Below, in pieces: positions 22,905 to 31,547 of a stretch of 33,643 bases of DNA. The stretch is from positions 1-33,643 of the forward strand of contig JAADHV010000005.1 in NCBI GenBank assembly GCA_013151635.1, in the 5' to 3' direction. Both the position numbers and the translations under genes were made by a program. This DNA is from Deltaproteobacteria bacterium. Its GTDB lineage: Bacteria > Desulfobacterota > Desulfobacteria > Desulfobacterales > Desulfobacteraceae. Position 1 is the first letter of the stretch, and each line of letters starts with the position of its first letter. The notes under the pieces are model-generated. The model made no database searches. It was not told the origin of the DNA and saw only the letters and a list, made by a program, of their open reading frames with translations.

Positions 22905-24023
22905 TTAGTTTCTATTTTTAAGTTTTAAGTTTTGACTGATCAACTCCTGGATACAATCTGCCACCCGTGAGGCAGTGTGGCCGTCCCACAGGTTCGGTTT
23001 TTTCCCTTTTTTAAAATTGCCTTCCAGAATATTATCAACCATTTTATTCAAATTCCCGTGGTTACAGAGTATATTTGTCCCTTCGGTAATTGTTACGGGT
23101 CTTTCCGTATTGGACCGTAAAGTAAGGCATGGTATTCCAAGATATGTTGTTTCTTCCTGGACACCGCCTGAATCTGTAATTAAAAGACGGCTTCCCATGA
23201 CAAGGTTCATGAAATCTTTATACCCTAAGGGGTCTGCCAGGTGGATATTGTCTGCATTATGTAAAATCGTTTCACAACCTGTGTCCATAAGTTGTGCCGA
23301 TGTTCTTGGATGAACCGGGAAAATCAGGGGAAGCCGGGATGAAATTTCCAACAGGCATTTGCAAAGTTTTTCCAATATTTCAGGATGATCGACATTGGAA
23401 GGCCTGTGAAGGGTCACAAGCCCGTATCTGCCTTTATTGAGGCCGAATTTTCGACAAATATCCAGATTTTCAATTTTTGATCTGAGCATTTCCAGGGAGT
23501 CAATCATTATGTTCCCGACAAGAGTGATCTTGTCTTTGCTGATCCCCGCTTTGATAAGATTTTCATCGCCATCCGGCGATGGAGTCCATAAATAATCGGC
23601 TATTGAATCTGTTAAAATCCGATTGATTTCTTCGGGCATTGTCCTGTCAAAAGAACGGAGGCCGGCTTCAAGGTGCGCGGTTTTAATCCCAAGTTTTACT
23701 GCGGCAAGAGTTGCTGCAATTGTGGAGTTGACATCCCCTGCCGCTACAATAAGATCAGGCTTTTCTTTTATTAAAACTTTTTCATAGGCAATCATGACAT
23801 TGCCGGTCTGCTCGGCATGGGTTCCGCTTCCAACTCCAAGATGAATCCGGGGTTCCGGAAGATTAAAATCCTTAAAAAAAACATCAGACATGTTCAGGTC
23901 GTAATGCTGTCCTGTATGGACAATAACAGGATTGATACCATCTCGTTTTAAAAGCTCATGATAAAGCGGGGCGATTTTCATGAAATTGGGTCTTGCCGCA
24001 GCTATCAGGTGAATTGTTTTCAT
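22905..24023 (-). CDS. wecB: UDP-N-acetylglucosamine 2-epimerase (non-hydrolysing)
   Basis: A 372-residue epimerase that interconverts UDP-GlcNAc and UDP-ManNAc, giving a precursor for the glycan. Family motifs are complete: RPNFMKIAPL, HTGQHYD, GDVNSTIA, LEAGLRSFDRTMPEEINR, HRPSNVD, HPRT and TDSGGVQEE. The start is placed at ATG 24023, because AGGA, overlapping the stop of the upstream gene, lies at the right distance and the protein then begins MKTIHLIAAARPN as family members do; a longer in-frame start at 24050 would overlap the upstream gene. No UDP-ManNAc dehydrogenase is seen in the window. Confidence 0.92.
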   Translation of the reverse strand: MKTIHLIAAARPNFMKIAPLYHELLKRDGINPVIVHTGQHYDLNMSDVFFKDFNLPEPRIHLGVGSGTHAEQTGNVMIAYEKVLIKEKPDLIVAAGDVNSTIAATLAAVKLGIKTAHLEAGLRSFDRTMPEEINRILTDSIADYLWTPSPDGDENLIKAGISKDKITLVGNIMIDSLEMLRSKIENLDICRKFGLNKGRYGLVTLHRPSNVDHPEILEKLCKCLLEISSRLPLIFPVHPRTSAQLMDTGCETILHNADNIHLADPLGYKDFMNLVMGSRLLITDSGGVQEETTYLGIPCLTLRSNTERPVTITEGTNILCNHGNLNKMVDNILEGNFKKGKKPNLWDGHTASRVADCIQELISQNLKLKNRN

Positions 24024-24030
24024 AGATTTC

Positions 24031-25458
24031 CTAGAAGATTTCATTCTCAAGGGACTGCCTTGATGGTGACGGTTTTAACCTGACCGGCTGCGAGGGAATC
24101 AAGCTGATTGAAAAACTCGCTTTGTTCTCTGAATAATCGCTTCTCAGGCTTGTATCTGTATTAAAATCCGAATAAGAATAGGAAATATTAAAGCGCAGCC
24201 ATTTTAAAACTGTCCAGGAAAGCCCGCCGCCAAGAGTTAAGGTATTATCTTTTCGATTAACGGCTGTTTCATGGAACTCATCCAGTTTGTATGACCCGAA
24301 AAGATTTGAAGACAATCTTTTTAGAAGCTGATAATTTAATTGAAACCCTGCCCTGTAATAGGTGGTGTACCCAAGGCTTGCAGCCTGGTCGTTGGATTCG
24401 CCATACCCGCTCGAGCCCGTGACGGATAATGAACCCCGCCTGCTGAAATTAAATGTCTTATAAGCATCAATGTCAAGAAAAGGATCTGCGGAATCACTAT
24501 TGTTATTATTCCATTGGTTGAACAAAACACCCAGGCCAAGGCTGATTCCTGAATCTTTGGTAAGTTCCCAGTCAAACCCTGCAGAAGGATGGAAAATATT
24601 ATGATCCCCGGAATCCCTTTCGGAATAGGAATGCCTGTATTTTAAATATCCGTTAAAGTGTTTTGAAAACTTTCTAAGATAGCGGATATACCCTGAATAG
24701 GTATCAATATCATTTGTGGAATTATCAAAATCGGTTCTTTCATAGGCAAGGTTCAAATCAAGGCCGTTCAAGGGGGTCATCCAATAGGTGACAAACCCGG
24801 AAGGGCTGTATTTGGCATACTCGTCTGCATTGGAATTTTTATAGTTATCAAATCCGTATGAAAAATTAAGGCCCATTGTATCTTTTTCACCAAATTGTTT
24901 TGAAATTCCGGCTGTTGTATTATTGATATCATGTTCAAGGTACTCACCGGTTCTTTCCTGTTGATCAAAGCTGTTGGAATAAGACTCGGTAAAGTTAAAA
25001 TCAGTGTTTTTAGAAAACTTGGTTGCTCCTGATATGGATGCCGTGTTCTGAAAGGAAGAGCCGGCAAGCTTGTCATTATGGCCGGCATAAGCCAGATGAG
25101 CATTAATACTGGTGTATTTTGCAGGATTGAATTCACCGTCAAGAGAGACTTTGTTTTCAAACCTGTCCCTGTTGTCAAGGTTTTTATAGTCTTTATATTC
25201 AGGGTTATACGAAAGATAAATTTTGCTTTTTTTATTGAGAAAACCGACAGAAAAGCCCAGGCTATAGGATGTAATGTATTCTTCTTGTTTATTATTTTCA
25301 GTTTTAAGATAATTATCGCTGTATTCCTCTGTTATAGTTAAGGTCGGGGTCATCTGCATAACAGTTCTTGAAAACGAGGAAGAACAGGAAAAAATCAAAA
25401 TAAAAAGGACTGATAAAAATATTGTAATATATTTTTGAACATTTATAATTCTTACCAT
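24031..25458 (-). CDS. Outer-membrane beta-barrel protein, XrtA/PEP-CTERM-associated
   Basis: A 475-residue exported protein of the type found in XrtA loci (TIGR03016 type). After a signal peptide (KYITIFLSVLFILIFSCSSSFS, cut near residue 30) it consists of many alternating strands rich in Tyr, Ser, Asn and Asp ending near a C-terminal ISLIP, a beta-barrel pattern. It probably serves as outer-membrane channel or anchor in glycan export. The start is ATG 25458, preceded by GGGAGG; an upstream in-frame ATG at 25515 lies inside the previous gene and is rejected. In many XrtA loci an AAA ATPase gene lies near it; here the epimerase follows at once. Confidence 0.8.
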   Translation of the reverse strand: MVRIINVQKYITIFLSVLFILIFSCSSSFSRTVMQMTPTLTITEEYSDNYLKTENNKQEEYITSYSLGFSVGFLNKKSKIYLSYNPEYKDYKNLDNRDRFENKVSLDGEFNPAKYTSINAHLAYAGHNDKLAGSSFQNTASISGATKFSKNTDFNFTESYSNSFDQQERTGEYLEHDINNTTAGISKQFGEKDTMGLNFSYGFDNYKNSNADEYAKYSPSGFVTYWMTPLNGLDLNLAYERTDFDNSTNDIDTYSGYIRYLRKFSKHFNGYLKYRHSYSERDSGDHNIFHPSAGFDWELTKDSGISLGLGVLFNQWNNNNSDSADPFLDIDAYKTFNFSRRGSLSVTGSSGYGESNDQAASLGYTTYYRAGFQLNYQLLKRLSSNLFGSYKLDEFHETAVNRKDNTLTLGGGLSWTVLKWLRFNISYSYSDFNTDTSLRSDYSENKASFSISLIPSQPVRLKPSPSRQSLENEIF

Positions 25459-25492
25459 TTCAGCCTCCCTGGCTTTTTTAATGTAATCGAAA

Positions 25493-26053
25493 TTAAGGAA
25501 CAATGATAATATCATCGGCCTTTAAAACAACGTCCTTGCCAAGCTTGCCTTTTACTATGTCATTATAGTCAATTTTTATAATTTTCTCTTTATTATCTAC
25601 CCTTCTGAAAAGAATAATCTCATCTTTGGCCGCCCACTCGGTAAAGCCCTTGGCAAGCGCAAACGCCTGGACAACTGTCAGTTTTTTGATTAAAGGGTAC
25701 TCACCGACACTTTTTACTTCGCCAAGAATATAATATTTTTGGCTGACTGCACCAACAAGTGTGACAGTAACGGTCGGGGCCTCTACAAAGTTAGATAGTT
25801 TCTTTTCAATTGTTTTTTTAAGTTCAAGCGTTGTCCTCCCTTCTGCCTGAAGGTCATCCAGGAGCGGAAATGTGATTTTCCCGTCCCGCCTGACCTGGAC
25901 GGCATTAAAAGAAAGATCAGGCTCTTTCCAGGTATTAATTTTTAATACATCTCCAATGCCGATCTGATAATCTTTTGCAAAACTTATAGAAACTGAACAA
26001 AAGAAAAGGATCGATATGACGAAAACGATAGATGTTGTCTTAATTTTAAGCAT
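25493..26053 (-). CDS. Polysaccharide export protein (Wza-like), XrtA-associated
   Basis: A 186-residue secreted protein with a signal peptide (VFVISILFFCSVSISFA) and the Poly_export domain: YQIGIGDVLKINTWKEPDLS, RRDGKITFPLLDDLQAEG, and a second SLBB-like domain with YYILGEVKSVGEYPL and a LKADDIIIVP end. It forms the periplasmic/outer-membrane export channel of the glycan. There is no lipobox cysteine at the cleavage site, so it is not an obvious lipoprotein, unlike classical Wza. The start is ATG 26053, supported by AAAGGGCGGAG upstream; an upstream ATG at 26110 gives an unlikely 19-residue extension before the signal peptide. Confidence 0.9.
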   Translation of the reverse strand: MLKIKTTSIVFVISILFFCSVSISFAKDYQIGIGDVLKINTWKEPDLSFNAVQVRRDGKITFPLLDDLQAEGRTTLELKKTIEKKLSNFVEAPTVTVTLVGAVSQKYYILGEVKSVGEYPLIKKLTVVQAFALAKGFTEWAAKDEIILFRRVDNKEKIIKIDYNDIVKGKLGKDVVLKADDIIIVP

Positions 26054-26144
26054 GGCTCCGCCCTTTCGATTACATCGATGATAAACATTTATAAAATGTT
26101 TTCTTAACAAAACCGGTCTGCATGTTGAAACCGATCCATATAAA

Positions 26145-27539
26145 CTATCTTGCGCCCCTGCCGAATAAAACTGTTTTTACAGTACGCAGAATAATGATAA
26201 TATCCATTGCCAGGGACATATTCTTTATATAAAAAAGTTCATAATTCAATTTTTCAATGGCATCGTCAATTGTGGCCCCGTAATCGTATGATACCTGTGC
26301 CCACCCTGTCAACCCGGGTTTAACATTAAACCGCTGTGAATAAAAAGGGATCTGCTTTTCAAGTTCATCCGTAAAATGCTTGCGCTCCGGCCGGGGTCCC
26401 ACAAGGCTCATTTTTCCGATCAAGACTTCCCACAACTGGGGGAGTTCATCAATCCTGAATTTTCTGATCACCTTTCCAACCCTGGTAATCCTGGTATCAT
26501 TGTCCTGTGCCCAGACAGGACCGGTGAGCTTTTCCGCATCCCGGACCATAGAACGGAATTTATGCATCATATATTCTTTCTTATCAAGCCCTACCCTGTC
26601 CTGGGAAAAGAAGACAGGTCCCCGGGAATCCAGTTTAACCAGGATACTCACAATCACCAGCACTGGTGAAAGGAGAATAAGCATGATGGCTGAAAGAATG
26701 ATATCTTCTATTCTTTTTAAGGCCGTTTTCATCCATGATTTTCTGAATCCGTCAGAAAAAATCAACCAGGACGGATTAATCTTGGTAACCAGGACCTTGC
26801 CGGTCAGCATTTCATAAAAACTGCTGCCTTCAATCACCTCAATACCGGCTGTCCTGCATCTTATAAGCTCGTCTGTGGGGAAAGCCCCCCTTCTTTCTTT
26901 TAATGCAACAACAACTTTATGAATATCCATTTCACGGGCAATCCGGCAAAGATTTTTCTTGTTCTTATGAACCATGATCTTATCAGGAAGTTCAACCTGG
27001 TATCCCTCATTTTCAGAATCCGGAATCATGACGGAAACCGTGTACCCGCAATCAATCGTGTTATCAATCTCTTTGAATATATCCACGGCCAGGCTGCTTG
27101 AACCTAATATGATGATATGCTCGTTAAAAATTCCTTTGTTCAGGATCTGGATATATATAAGTCTCCAGCCGATAATAAAAACCATGAGAAAAAGAATACT
27201 TAATATAAAAATTTTCCTGTCAATGATTGCAAGGGGGAATAAAAAATAAATAAACGCCAGGGCGATTGAAGTTACTCCCAGGGCCTGGAGGAGCCTGATC
27301 GTTGTTTCAGCCAGTGTTGAAGAAATATCAAAATCGTATAAATCGTTATAATACAGGCAGATCTGGCAGATAAATGTCATTAAAAGTATTCTTAAAACAA
27401 GCAGGACATCAAACATATAGGAATCAGAGAACGTCAAAAGTACGGTTGAAAGCAGCACTGATCCGAATATTATGAATCCTTCAAAAATATAAAAAATTAT
27501 ATTTCTTATTGGAAAATACTGTTTTAATAACCTTAGCAT
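26145..27539 (-). CDS. Undecaprenyl-phosphate sugar phosphotransferase, XrtA-associated
   Basis: A 464-residue polyisoprenyl-phosphate hexose-1-phosphate transferase (TIGR03013 type) that starts repeat-unit assembly. It has four to five N-terminal helices (to about residue 135), a CoA/NAD-binding-like middle domain (HIIILGSSSLAVDIFKEI), another helix (about 275-300) and the C-terminal bacterial transferase domain (PF02397): KLDSRGPVFFSQDRVGLD, YMMHKFRSM, RKFRIDELPQLWEVL, MSLVGPRPE and YSQRFNVKPGLTGWAQV. All catalytic Asp-Glu and Arg residues of that domain are present. It lies between the kinase and export genes, as in other XrtA loci. Confidence 0.93.
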   Translation of the reverse strand: MLRLLKQYFPIRNIIFYIFEGFIIFGSVLLSTVLLTFSDSYMFDVLLVLRILLMTFICQICLYYNDLYDFDISSTLAETTIRLLQALGVTSIALAFIYFLFPLAIIDRKIFILSILFLMVFIIGWRLIYIQILNKGIFNEHIIILGSSSLAVDIFKEIDNTIDCGYTVSVMIPDSENEGYQVELPDKIMVHKNKKNLCRIAREMDIHKVVVALKERRGAFPTDELIRCRTAGIEVIEGSSFYEMLTGKVLVTKINPSWLIFSDGFRKSWMKTALKRIEDIILSAIMLILLSPVLVIVSILVKLDSRGPVFFSQDRVGLDKKEYMMHKFRSMVRDAEKLTGPVWAQDNDTRITRVGKVIRKFRIDELPQLWEVLIGKMSLVGPRPERKHFTDELEKQIPFYSQRFNVKPGLTGWAQVSYDYGATIDDAIEKLNYELFYIKNMSLAMDIIIILRTVKTVLFGRGAR

Positions 27540-27560
27540 CTTGTCTGAAAAGGTCCCTGC

Positions 27561-28412
27561 CTATTTCCCGTATCCGTATTTATAATACCCATACCCATGG
27601 CCTGGTTTCTTTTTGGCAAAATTCTGAACAACTCCGATTATTTTTTCCCTGCCGTAAATATCAATAATATCCTGGACGTCTTTTTTACGCGTTTTCCCGT
27701 AGCGGATGACTACAATAATGGCATCCATCTGCCTGGCAAGGGCATTTCCTTCGGATGTAATGTAAGGGGGCGGTGTATCAATTATAATATAACGATCACT
27801 GTATCTTAATTTTACTTCATGTATCAAACGTCTCATCTGCTCGGAAGATAGTAATTCAGATGGATTCTGGGGAATGGTACCCCCCGGTAAAATGGTCAAT
27901 TTATGGATAAAAGTTCTTAAAAGCAAAGATGACAATGGTTTTGCCTTTGAAAGATGATCACTCAGGCCGGGGGTCTCAGAAAGGCCGAACATGGCATGGA
28001 TGCTTGGCGAACGAAGATCGCAATCCATTAAAAGAACGTGCTCGTCTATGCTCTTGGCAATACTCACAGCAAGATTTGCAGAAACAAATGATTTGCCTTC
28101 ATCAGGCGAGGGACTTGTTACCATGATGCTCCTGGGAGGGTTGCCGTTTTCAGGAAAAAGAATATTGTTTTTCAACAGCCGGAATTGTTCAGACTCGACT
28201 GAATGGGGAGTATGCACAGTGACAAGTGATGTATCAACATTATCCGGTATTGCCTCATAAGGCTCTGCCACAGGTGGCTCATCACCTGAAATATTCAGGT
28301 CATACTTTATTTCATCATCTGCCTGTCCATGCCCGGAACCAGTATTCAAATCCGTATTCAAGTTAAAATTTTGCGTATTTGATTTTTCCAATGCCTTATA
28401 AATTTTGCCCAA
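27561..28412 (-). CDS. Tyrosine autokinase (BY-kinase), XrtA-associated
   Basis: A 283-residue cytoplasmic bacterial tyrosine kinase (TIGR03018 type) that works with the chain-length protein encoded just upstream. Walker A is SPSPDEGKS (100-108), Walker A' VLLMDCDLR (126-134) and Walker B YIIIDTPP (208-215). The C-terminus has the expected tyrosine cluster (Tyr274, 276, 277, 279, 281), the autophosphorylation tail that controls polymer length. The first 60 residues are a polar linker. The start is TTG, preceded by GGGAG at eight bases, 16 nt after the upstream stop; the family-like MGKIYKALEKS beginning supports it. Confidence 0.92.
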   Translation of the reverse strand: MGKIYKALEKSNTQNFNLNTDLNTGSGHGQADDEIKYDLNISGDEPPVAEPYEAIPDNVDTSLVTVHTPHSVESEQFRLLKNNILFPENGNPPRSIMVTSPSPDEGKSFVSANLAVSIAKSIDEHVLLMDCDLRSPSIHAMFGLSETPGLSDHLSKAKPLSSLLLRTFIHKLTILPGGTIPQNPSELLSSEQMRRLIHEVKLRYSDRYIIIDTPPPYITSEGNALARQMDAIIVVIRYGKTRKKDVQDIIDIYGREKIIGVVQNFAKKKPGHGYGYYKYGYGK

Positions 28413-28428
28413 ACCTGTCGCTCCCGGA

Positions 28429-30093
28429 TTAAATATTTAGAAAAGATTTTATAAAATTAATTGTCCGATCAAGCCCCTTATAATTGAGTGTCGCAAAAAA
28501 AGATAAAAACACGACAGCATAAATTGCAACGCAGGAAAATGCGGCCATCTCCATTCTCTTTTTTATTTTATCGCCCGGTTTTTTCAAGGGAGGAATGATG
28601 GCAAGAATATTTAAACCCAGATCCTTTTCAATCTGATCTTCCCACCTTATCGATGTGTCAAACACTTCGAGAAGAAAAATTGTACCGGCACCAATCCCGA
28701 GCCCGGCCGCAACAGACAGGAGAAACAACATTTTCACATTGGGTGATATGGGTTTTTCAGGAAGCCTCGCATGGTCCAGAATCCTGAACTGCTCACCTTT
28801 TTGTTTCTTTTCCATGTTAACAGAAAGCTCAGCTTCAAGTTTCCTGTCCAGCAGGGAATTAAAAACACTTTGGATATTGGAGTAATCTCTTTTTAAAGAT
28901 TGAAGTTCCAGTTCTCTTTTCGGGGTATCTTCAACCCGTTTTTGATAAAGTTTCATCCGGTTTTCAATTTTATGAATTTCAAATTGAATTTCTTTAATCT
29001 CATTTTTAACCTGTTTGAGCTGGACTTTCTGTTGCATGGCTGCGAAATCAGGCATTTCAGGGCCTTGATTTCCCTTATCATTTGTTGTCTTTTCCGGTTC
29101 AGCCTGAGCTTCAGCTTCTTTTTCCTGTTGTGCTTTTTTTTCTTCTTCAATGGATTTTTCAAGTTTTTCAATTGTTTTTTTAATCTTCATTACATCAGGA
29201 TGTTTTTCAGTATATTTTAATAAAAGCGCTTCATATTGTTTGTGCGCCATGGAAAGTTTTTGTTCATTGCCTGATTCTTCAAAAGCGATTCCATCACCAA
29301 TGCCGAAAGAAGAAAGCTGGTCCATGGAGCCTTGAGAAGCCATCTCTTTAGATTGTGCGATCTGTGTCTGGAGAATATTTAAAGAATTTTTAGCTTCCCT
29401 TAACACAACCTGTTTGCTTGAAAGCTGTTTTTGCAGCCGGTCAAGGGTTCTCAGGTTAGTTTCAAGCTCGTCCGGAAGACCGCCAAGATATTTTGCCCGG
29501 TATATTGCCAGTCTTTTTTCACGGTCTTCAAGCCTCTTGCGGGTTTTTTCAAGTTCGGATTCAAGAAAATCACTTGTACCCACGGCCTGGGCCTCCCGGA
29601 CTTTTAAATTTTCATCCATAAAATAACTGGCAAGGGTGTTTGCAACCCTCATCACCCTTTGAGGTTCACTGCCCTTAAAAACAATGGAGAATGCTTCCGC
29701 ACCATGCCGGGCTCTTTCAATTTTAACCTGGACGCGTTTTCGCATGCCGGCAATTTTATCTTCTAAATACATACCTTCTGCATTCTCATACAAGCCGAAC
29801 TGATCAATAATTTTTTCAAGATTGCTCCTGCTTAATATCTGCTGGGAAATTGTACTGATCCGCTGGTTGATGCTTGAGGTCACAATAGACCTGACATAGT
29901 TGGAAGGAACCCTCTGGGGCTGGACAAGAATAAGTGTGGAAGCTTCGTAGGATTTACTGGTGGTAAGCGTATAGAAAAGGCCAAAACTAAGAGTTATACA
30001 AAGCGGTATAATGATAAACCATCTTCTCCTGATGATAACTTCCAATATCTGATCAGGTTTAATCGGTACTTGAGATTGAAAAGATTCTGCCAT
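28429..30093 (-). CDS. Chain-length determinant protein (Wzz/GNVR), XrtA-associated
   Basis: A 554-residue inner-membrane polysaccharide co-polymerase (TIGR03007 type). It has a helix at about 25-45 (RRRWFIIIPLCITLSFGLFY), a long periplasmic coiled-coil region (about 160-420), a Pro-rich stretch LPEKPISPNVKM before a second helix, and a third helix at the very C-terminus (FSCVAIYAVVFLSFFATL), which is extra compared with simple Wzz proteins. A low-complexity Lys/Glu/Gln/Ala insert at about 315-340 lengthens the coiled coil. It sets chain length with the kinase encoded next. The start is ATG 30093 with GGGAA upstream; a TTG four codons earlier is also possible. Confidence 0.9.
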   Translation of the reverse strand: MAESFQSQVPIKPDQILEVIIRRRWFIIIPLCITLSFGLFYTLTTSKSYEASTLILVQPQRVPSNYVRSIVTSSINQRISTISQQILSRSNLEKIIDQFGLYENAEGMYLEDKIAGMRKRVQVKIERARHGAEAFSIVFKGSEPQRVMRVANTLASYFMDENLKVREAQAVGTSDFLESELEKTRKRLEDREKRLAIYRAKYLGGLPDELETNLRTLDRLQKQLSSKQVVLREAKNSLNILQTQIAQSKEMASQGSMDQLSSFGIGDGIAFEESGNEQKLSMAHKQYEALLLKYTEKHPDVMKIKKTIEKLEKSIEEEKKAQQEKEAEAQAEPEKTTNDKGNQGPEMPDFAAMQQKVQLKQVKNEIKEIQFEIHKIENRMKLYQKRVEDTPKRELELQSLKRDYSNIQSVFNSLLDRKLEAELSVNMEKKQKGEQFRILDHARLPEKPISPNVKMLFLLSVAAGLGIGAGTIFLLEVFDTSIRWEDQIEKDLGLNILAIIPPLKKPGDKIKKRMEMAAFSCVAIYAVVFLSFFATLNYKGLDRTINFIKSFLNI

Positions 30094-30151
30094 AATGTTT
30101 CCCAATTTGTAATTATGAAGTTAAGTTTTCTTTATAAAACCTGAGTTTGTC

Positions 30152-30180
30152 ATTCTTTAATAATATAATAATTTTGTCAA
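30152..30180 (-). promoter_or_regulatory. Possible sigma-70 promoter for the export operon
   Basis: Minus strand TTGACA (30180-30175), 17-base spacer, AAGAAT (30157-30152; four of six to TATAAT). Transcription would start near 30145, about 50 nt before the chain-length gene. It lies just after the terminator of the PEP-CTERM unit, where a fresh promoter is needed. The -10 is weak, so this is only a candidate; the region is AT-rich. Confidence 0.35.
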
Positions 30181-30287
30181 TACTAAAATCCATGAAACTT
30201 GCTTTAAATATGGGGTTTTTAGGCTTTCCCCGGATTTAACCTGATTTGACTGGTTCCTCATGGGACAAATTTTGTTCAAGGTCTGCC

Positions 30288-30329
30288 AAAAAAAAGAACA
30301 GGCTGCATAAAAAAATTATGCAGCCTGTT
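30288..30329 (-). terminator. Intrinsic terminator of the PEP-CTERM gene
   Basis: On the minus strand AACAGGCTGCATAA (30329-30316) and TTATGCAGCCTGTT (30310-30297) form a perfect 14-bp stem with a five-base loop. It is followed by one C and eight Ts (to 30288). It lies 25 nt after the PEP-CTERM stop and isolates this gene from the export operon. No other hairpin of this quality was seen in the window. Confidence 0.93.
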
Positions 30330-30354
30330 TATATAAAAAATTATGAAATGCTAT

Positions 30355-31230
30355 TTATACGTTTTCTTTTTTGAACTTTTTCCTCCCAAATGCACTGGCA
30401 CCGATCAGGCCCATGCCAAAAAGAATTAATGTTGCAGGCTCCGGGACTTCCGAACCCGGTGTCGGAGTATATTGTATGGTCTTATTGAGGAAATCATTGC
30501 CGCAACCCATTGTCCAGTGAAGTGTAGCATAATAACCGCTTGTTCCATCCAAATCAATATCAGTCAGTTTTTGTTGCAAAAGAGATAATTTAATTTTACC
30601 TTCAATCACATCTGAAGAGCCAGGACGATAAAAGGCATAAAAATCAGTATTACTTCCATTAGAATAAGATTCGGTAGCCAAATGTGTTGTTGTCTTGCTG
30701 AAATCAATCTGAAACGGATCAGACTTGGCAGGATGGCCGGAATGGGTCCATCCATCTACCTCGTACAGCTTTGTAAGGCTAGGGCTATGATCACTTAGAT
30801 CAATACCAAAGTCAAAATCAGGCGCATCATTTAGAGTTTTGGAAAAGTCAATAGCAATATCACCGGCTTTAATATTACCTTGACCATTCTCTAAATCAAA
30901 ACCGGTTTTAAGACCAAAATAAAGATAATTATCATCAATAAATAATCCTAAATACTTGGCATCATAATCATCTCCACCGCCGCCTGGGCCAACCCTTCCG
31001 ACTCCATTTACAAAAAATTGATCGGGATCAGCCGTAAAGCCGGATTTAGCATTTTCATAACGAGGCGTAGTCTGAGTCCCACCAATGGTTACAGAACTGA
31101 AAGCCGTATTATCATATGTCCATTCTGCTTTATGAAAGTGTCCATCCAAATTAGGAGCGGCAAAACCAATTGAAGAAATCAAAAAGACTGATAAGATAAT
31201 TTGAAGTAAGATTAAATAGCACTTTTTCAT
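30355..31230 (-). CDS. PEP-CTERM sorting-signal protein
   Basis: A 291-residue secreted protein with an N-terminal signal peptide (LILLQIILSVFLISSIGFA, cut before or after Ala25) and a C-terminal PEP-CTERM signal: VPEPAT (262-267), a hydrophobic helix LILFGMGLIGASAFG and the basic tail RKKFKK. It should be the substrate of the exosortase at 21391-22233. The mature part begins PNLDGHFHKAEW and contains YLGLFIDDNYLYFGLKTGFD, a pattern resembling CBM9/DOMON-like beta-sandwich domains (uncertain). A GPGGGGDD loop stands out. It is a single-gene unit, with AAAAGGAC before the ATG, a sigma-54 promoter 50 nt upstream and a strong terminator behind. Confidence 0.93.
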   Translation of the reverse strand: MKKCYLILLQIILSVFLISSIGFAAPNLDGHFHKAEWTYDNTAFSSVTIGGTQTTPRYENAKSGFTADPDQFFVNGVGRVGPGGGGDDYDAKYLGLFIDDNYLYFGLKTGFDLENGQGNIKAGDIAIDFSKTLNDAPDFDFGIDLSDHSPSLTKLYEVDGWTHSGHPAKSDPFQIDFSKTTTHLATESYSNGSNTDFYAFYRPGSSDVIEGKIKLSLLQQKLTDIDLDGTSGYYATLHWTMGCGNDFLNKTIQYTPTPGSEVPEPATLILFGMGLIGASAFGRKKFKKENV

Positions 31231-31279
31231 AATTTGTCCTTTTATAATATTTCTATTTTCTATTATGATGAAATCTTAA

Positions 31280-31296
31280 TGCAAACTTAGTGCCAG
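31280..31296 (-). promoter_or_regulatory. Sigma-54 (RpoN) promoter of the PEP-CTERM gene
   Basis: The minus strand reads CTGGCACTAAGTTTGCA. It fits TGGCAC-N5-TTGCA exactly, with GG and GC at the -24 and -12 positions. Transcription would start near 31269, leaving about 39 nt of leader with a good ribosome site. Many PEP-CTERM genes are known to be driven by sigma-54 with the PrsK/PrsR two-component pair; that pair is not in the window. Confidence 0.88.
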
Positions 31297-31547
31297 GCTT
31301 GTCAACTTTACCATTTCATTTCTTTGATGTTTAAGATGCATTGTCATTACGGCAAAAGAACATGAAACACTTGCTTCGGGTTAATATTTTTTTTATTTCT
31401 GCATGTCCTTTTTTGAAAAATCATGAAAAATAATACATAGTATTGTGAAAAAAATGTAACAATCAGTTGGATAAAAATTTCATATGTTTAAAAAATAATA
31501 ACAAGATTTGAGCTATGGCTACAAGTGATGAAAACTCTATGTACCTC
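31297..31547 (-). other. Non-coding gap upstream of the sigma-54 promoter
   Basis: Between the TPR gene and the PEP-CTERM gene there are 317 bases; apart from the sigma-54 promoter and ribosome site at the low-coordinate end, no gene is seen. The stretch is AT-rich and would hold the upstream activator site for a PrsR-type enhancer-binding protein. I could not pick out a convincing dyad, apart from a short AATAC/GTATT palindrome around 31432-31444. No terminator for the TPR gene is evident. Confidence 0.5.

Noticed and set aside
24024-24050. Nine extra residues on the UDP-GlcNAc 2-epimerase
   Set aside because: It overlaps the upstream gene and has no ribosome site; the ATG at 24023 fits the family.
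25459-25515. Upstream start for the outer-membrane protein
   Set aside because: It overlaps the export gene and places extra residues before the signal peptide; GGGAGG supports 25458.
28900-29220. Plus-strand open frame rich in Phe over the chain-length gene
   Set aside because: It is the antisense of a Lys/Glu-rich coiled coil; such low-complexity shadows are not genes.
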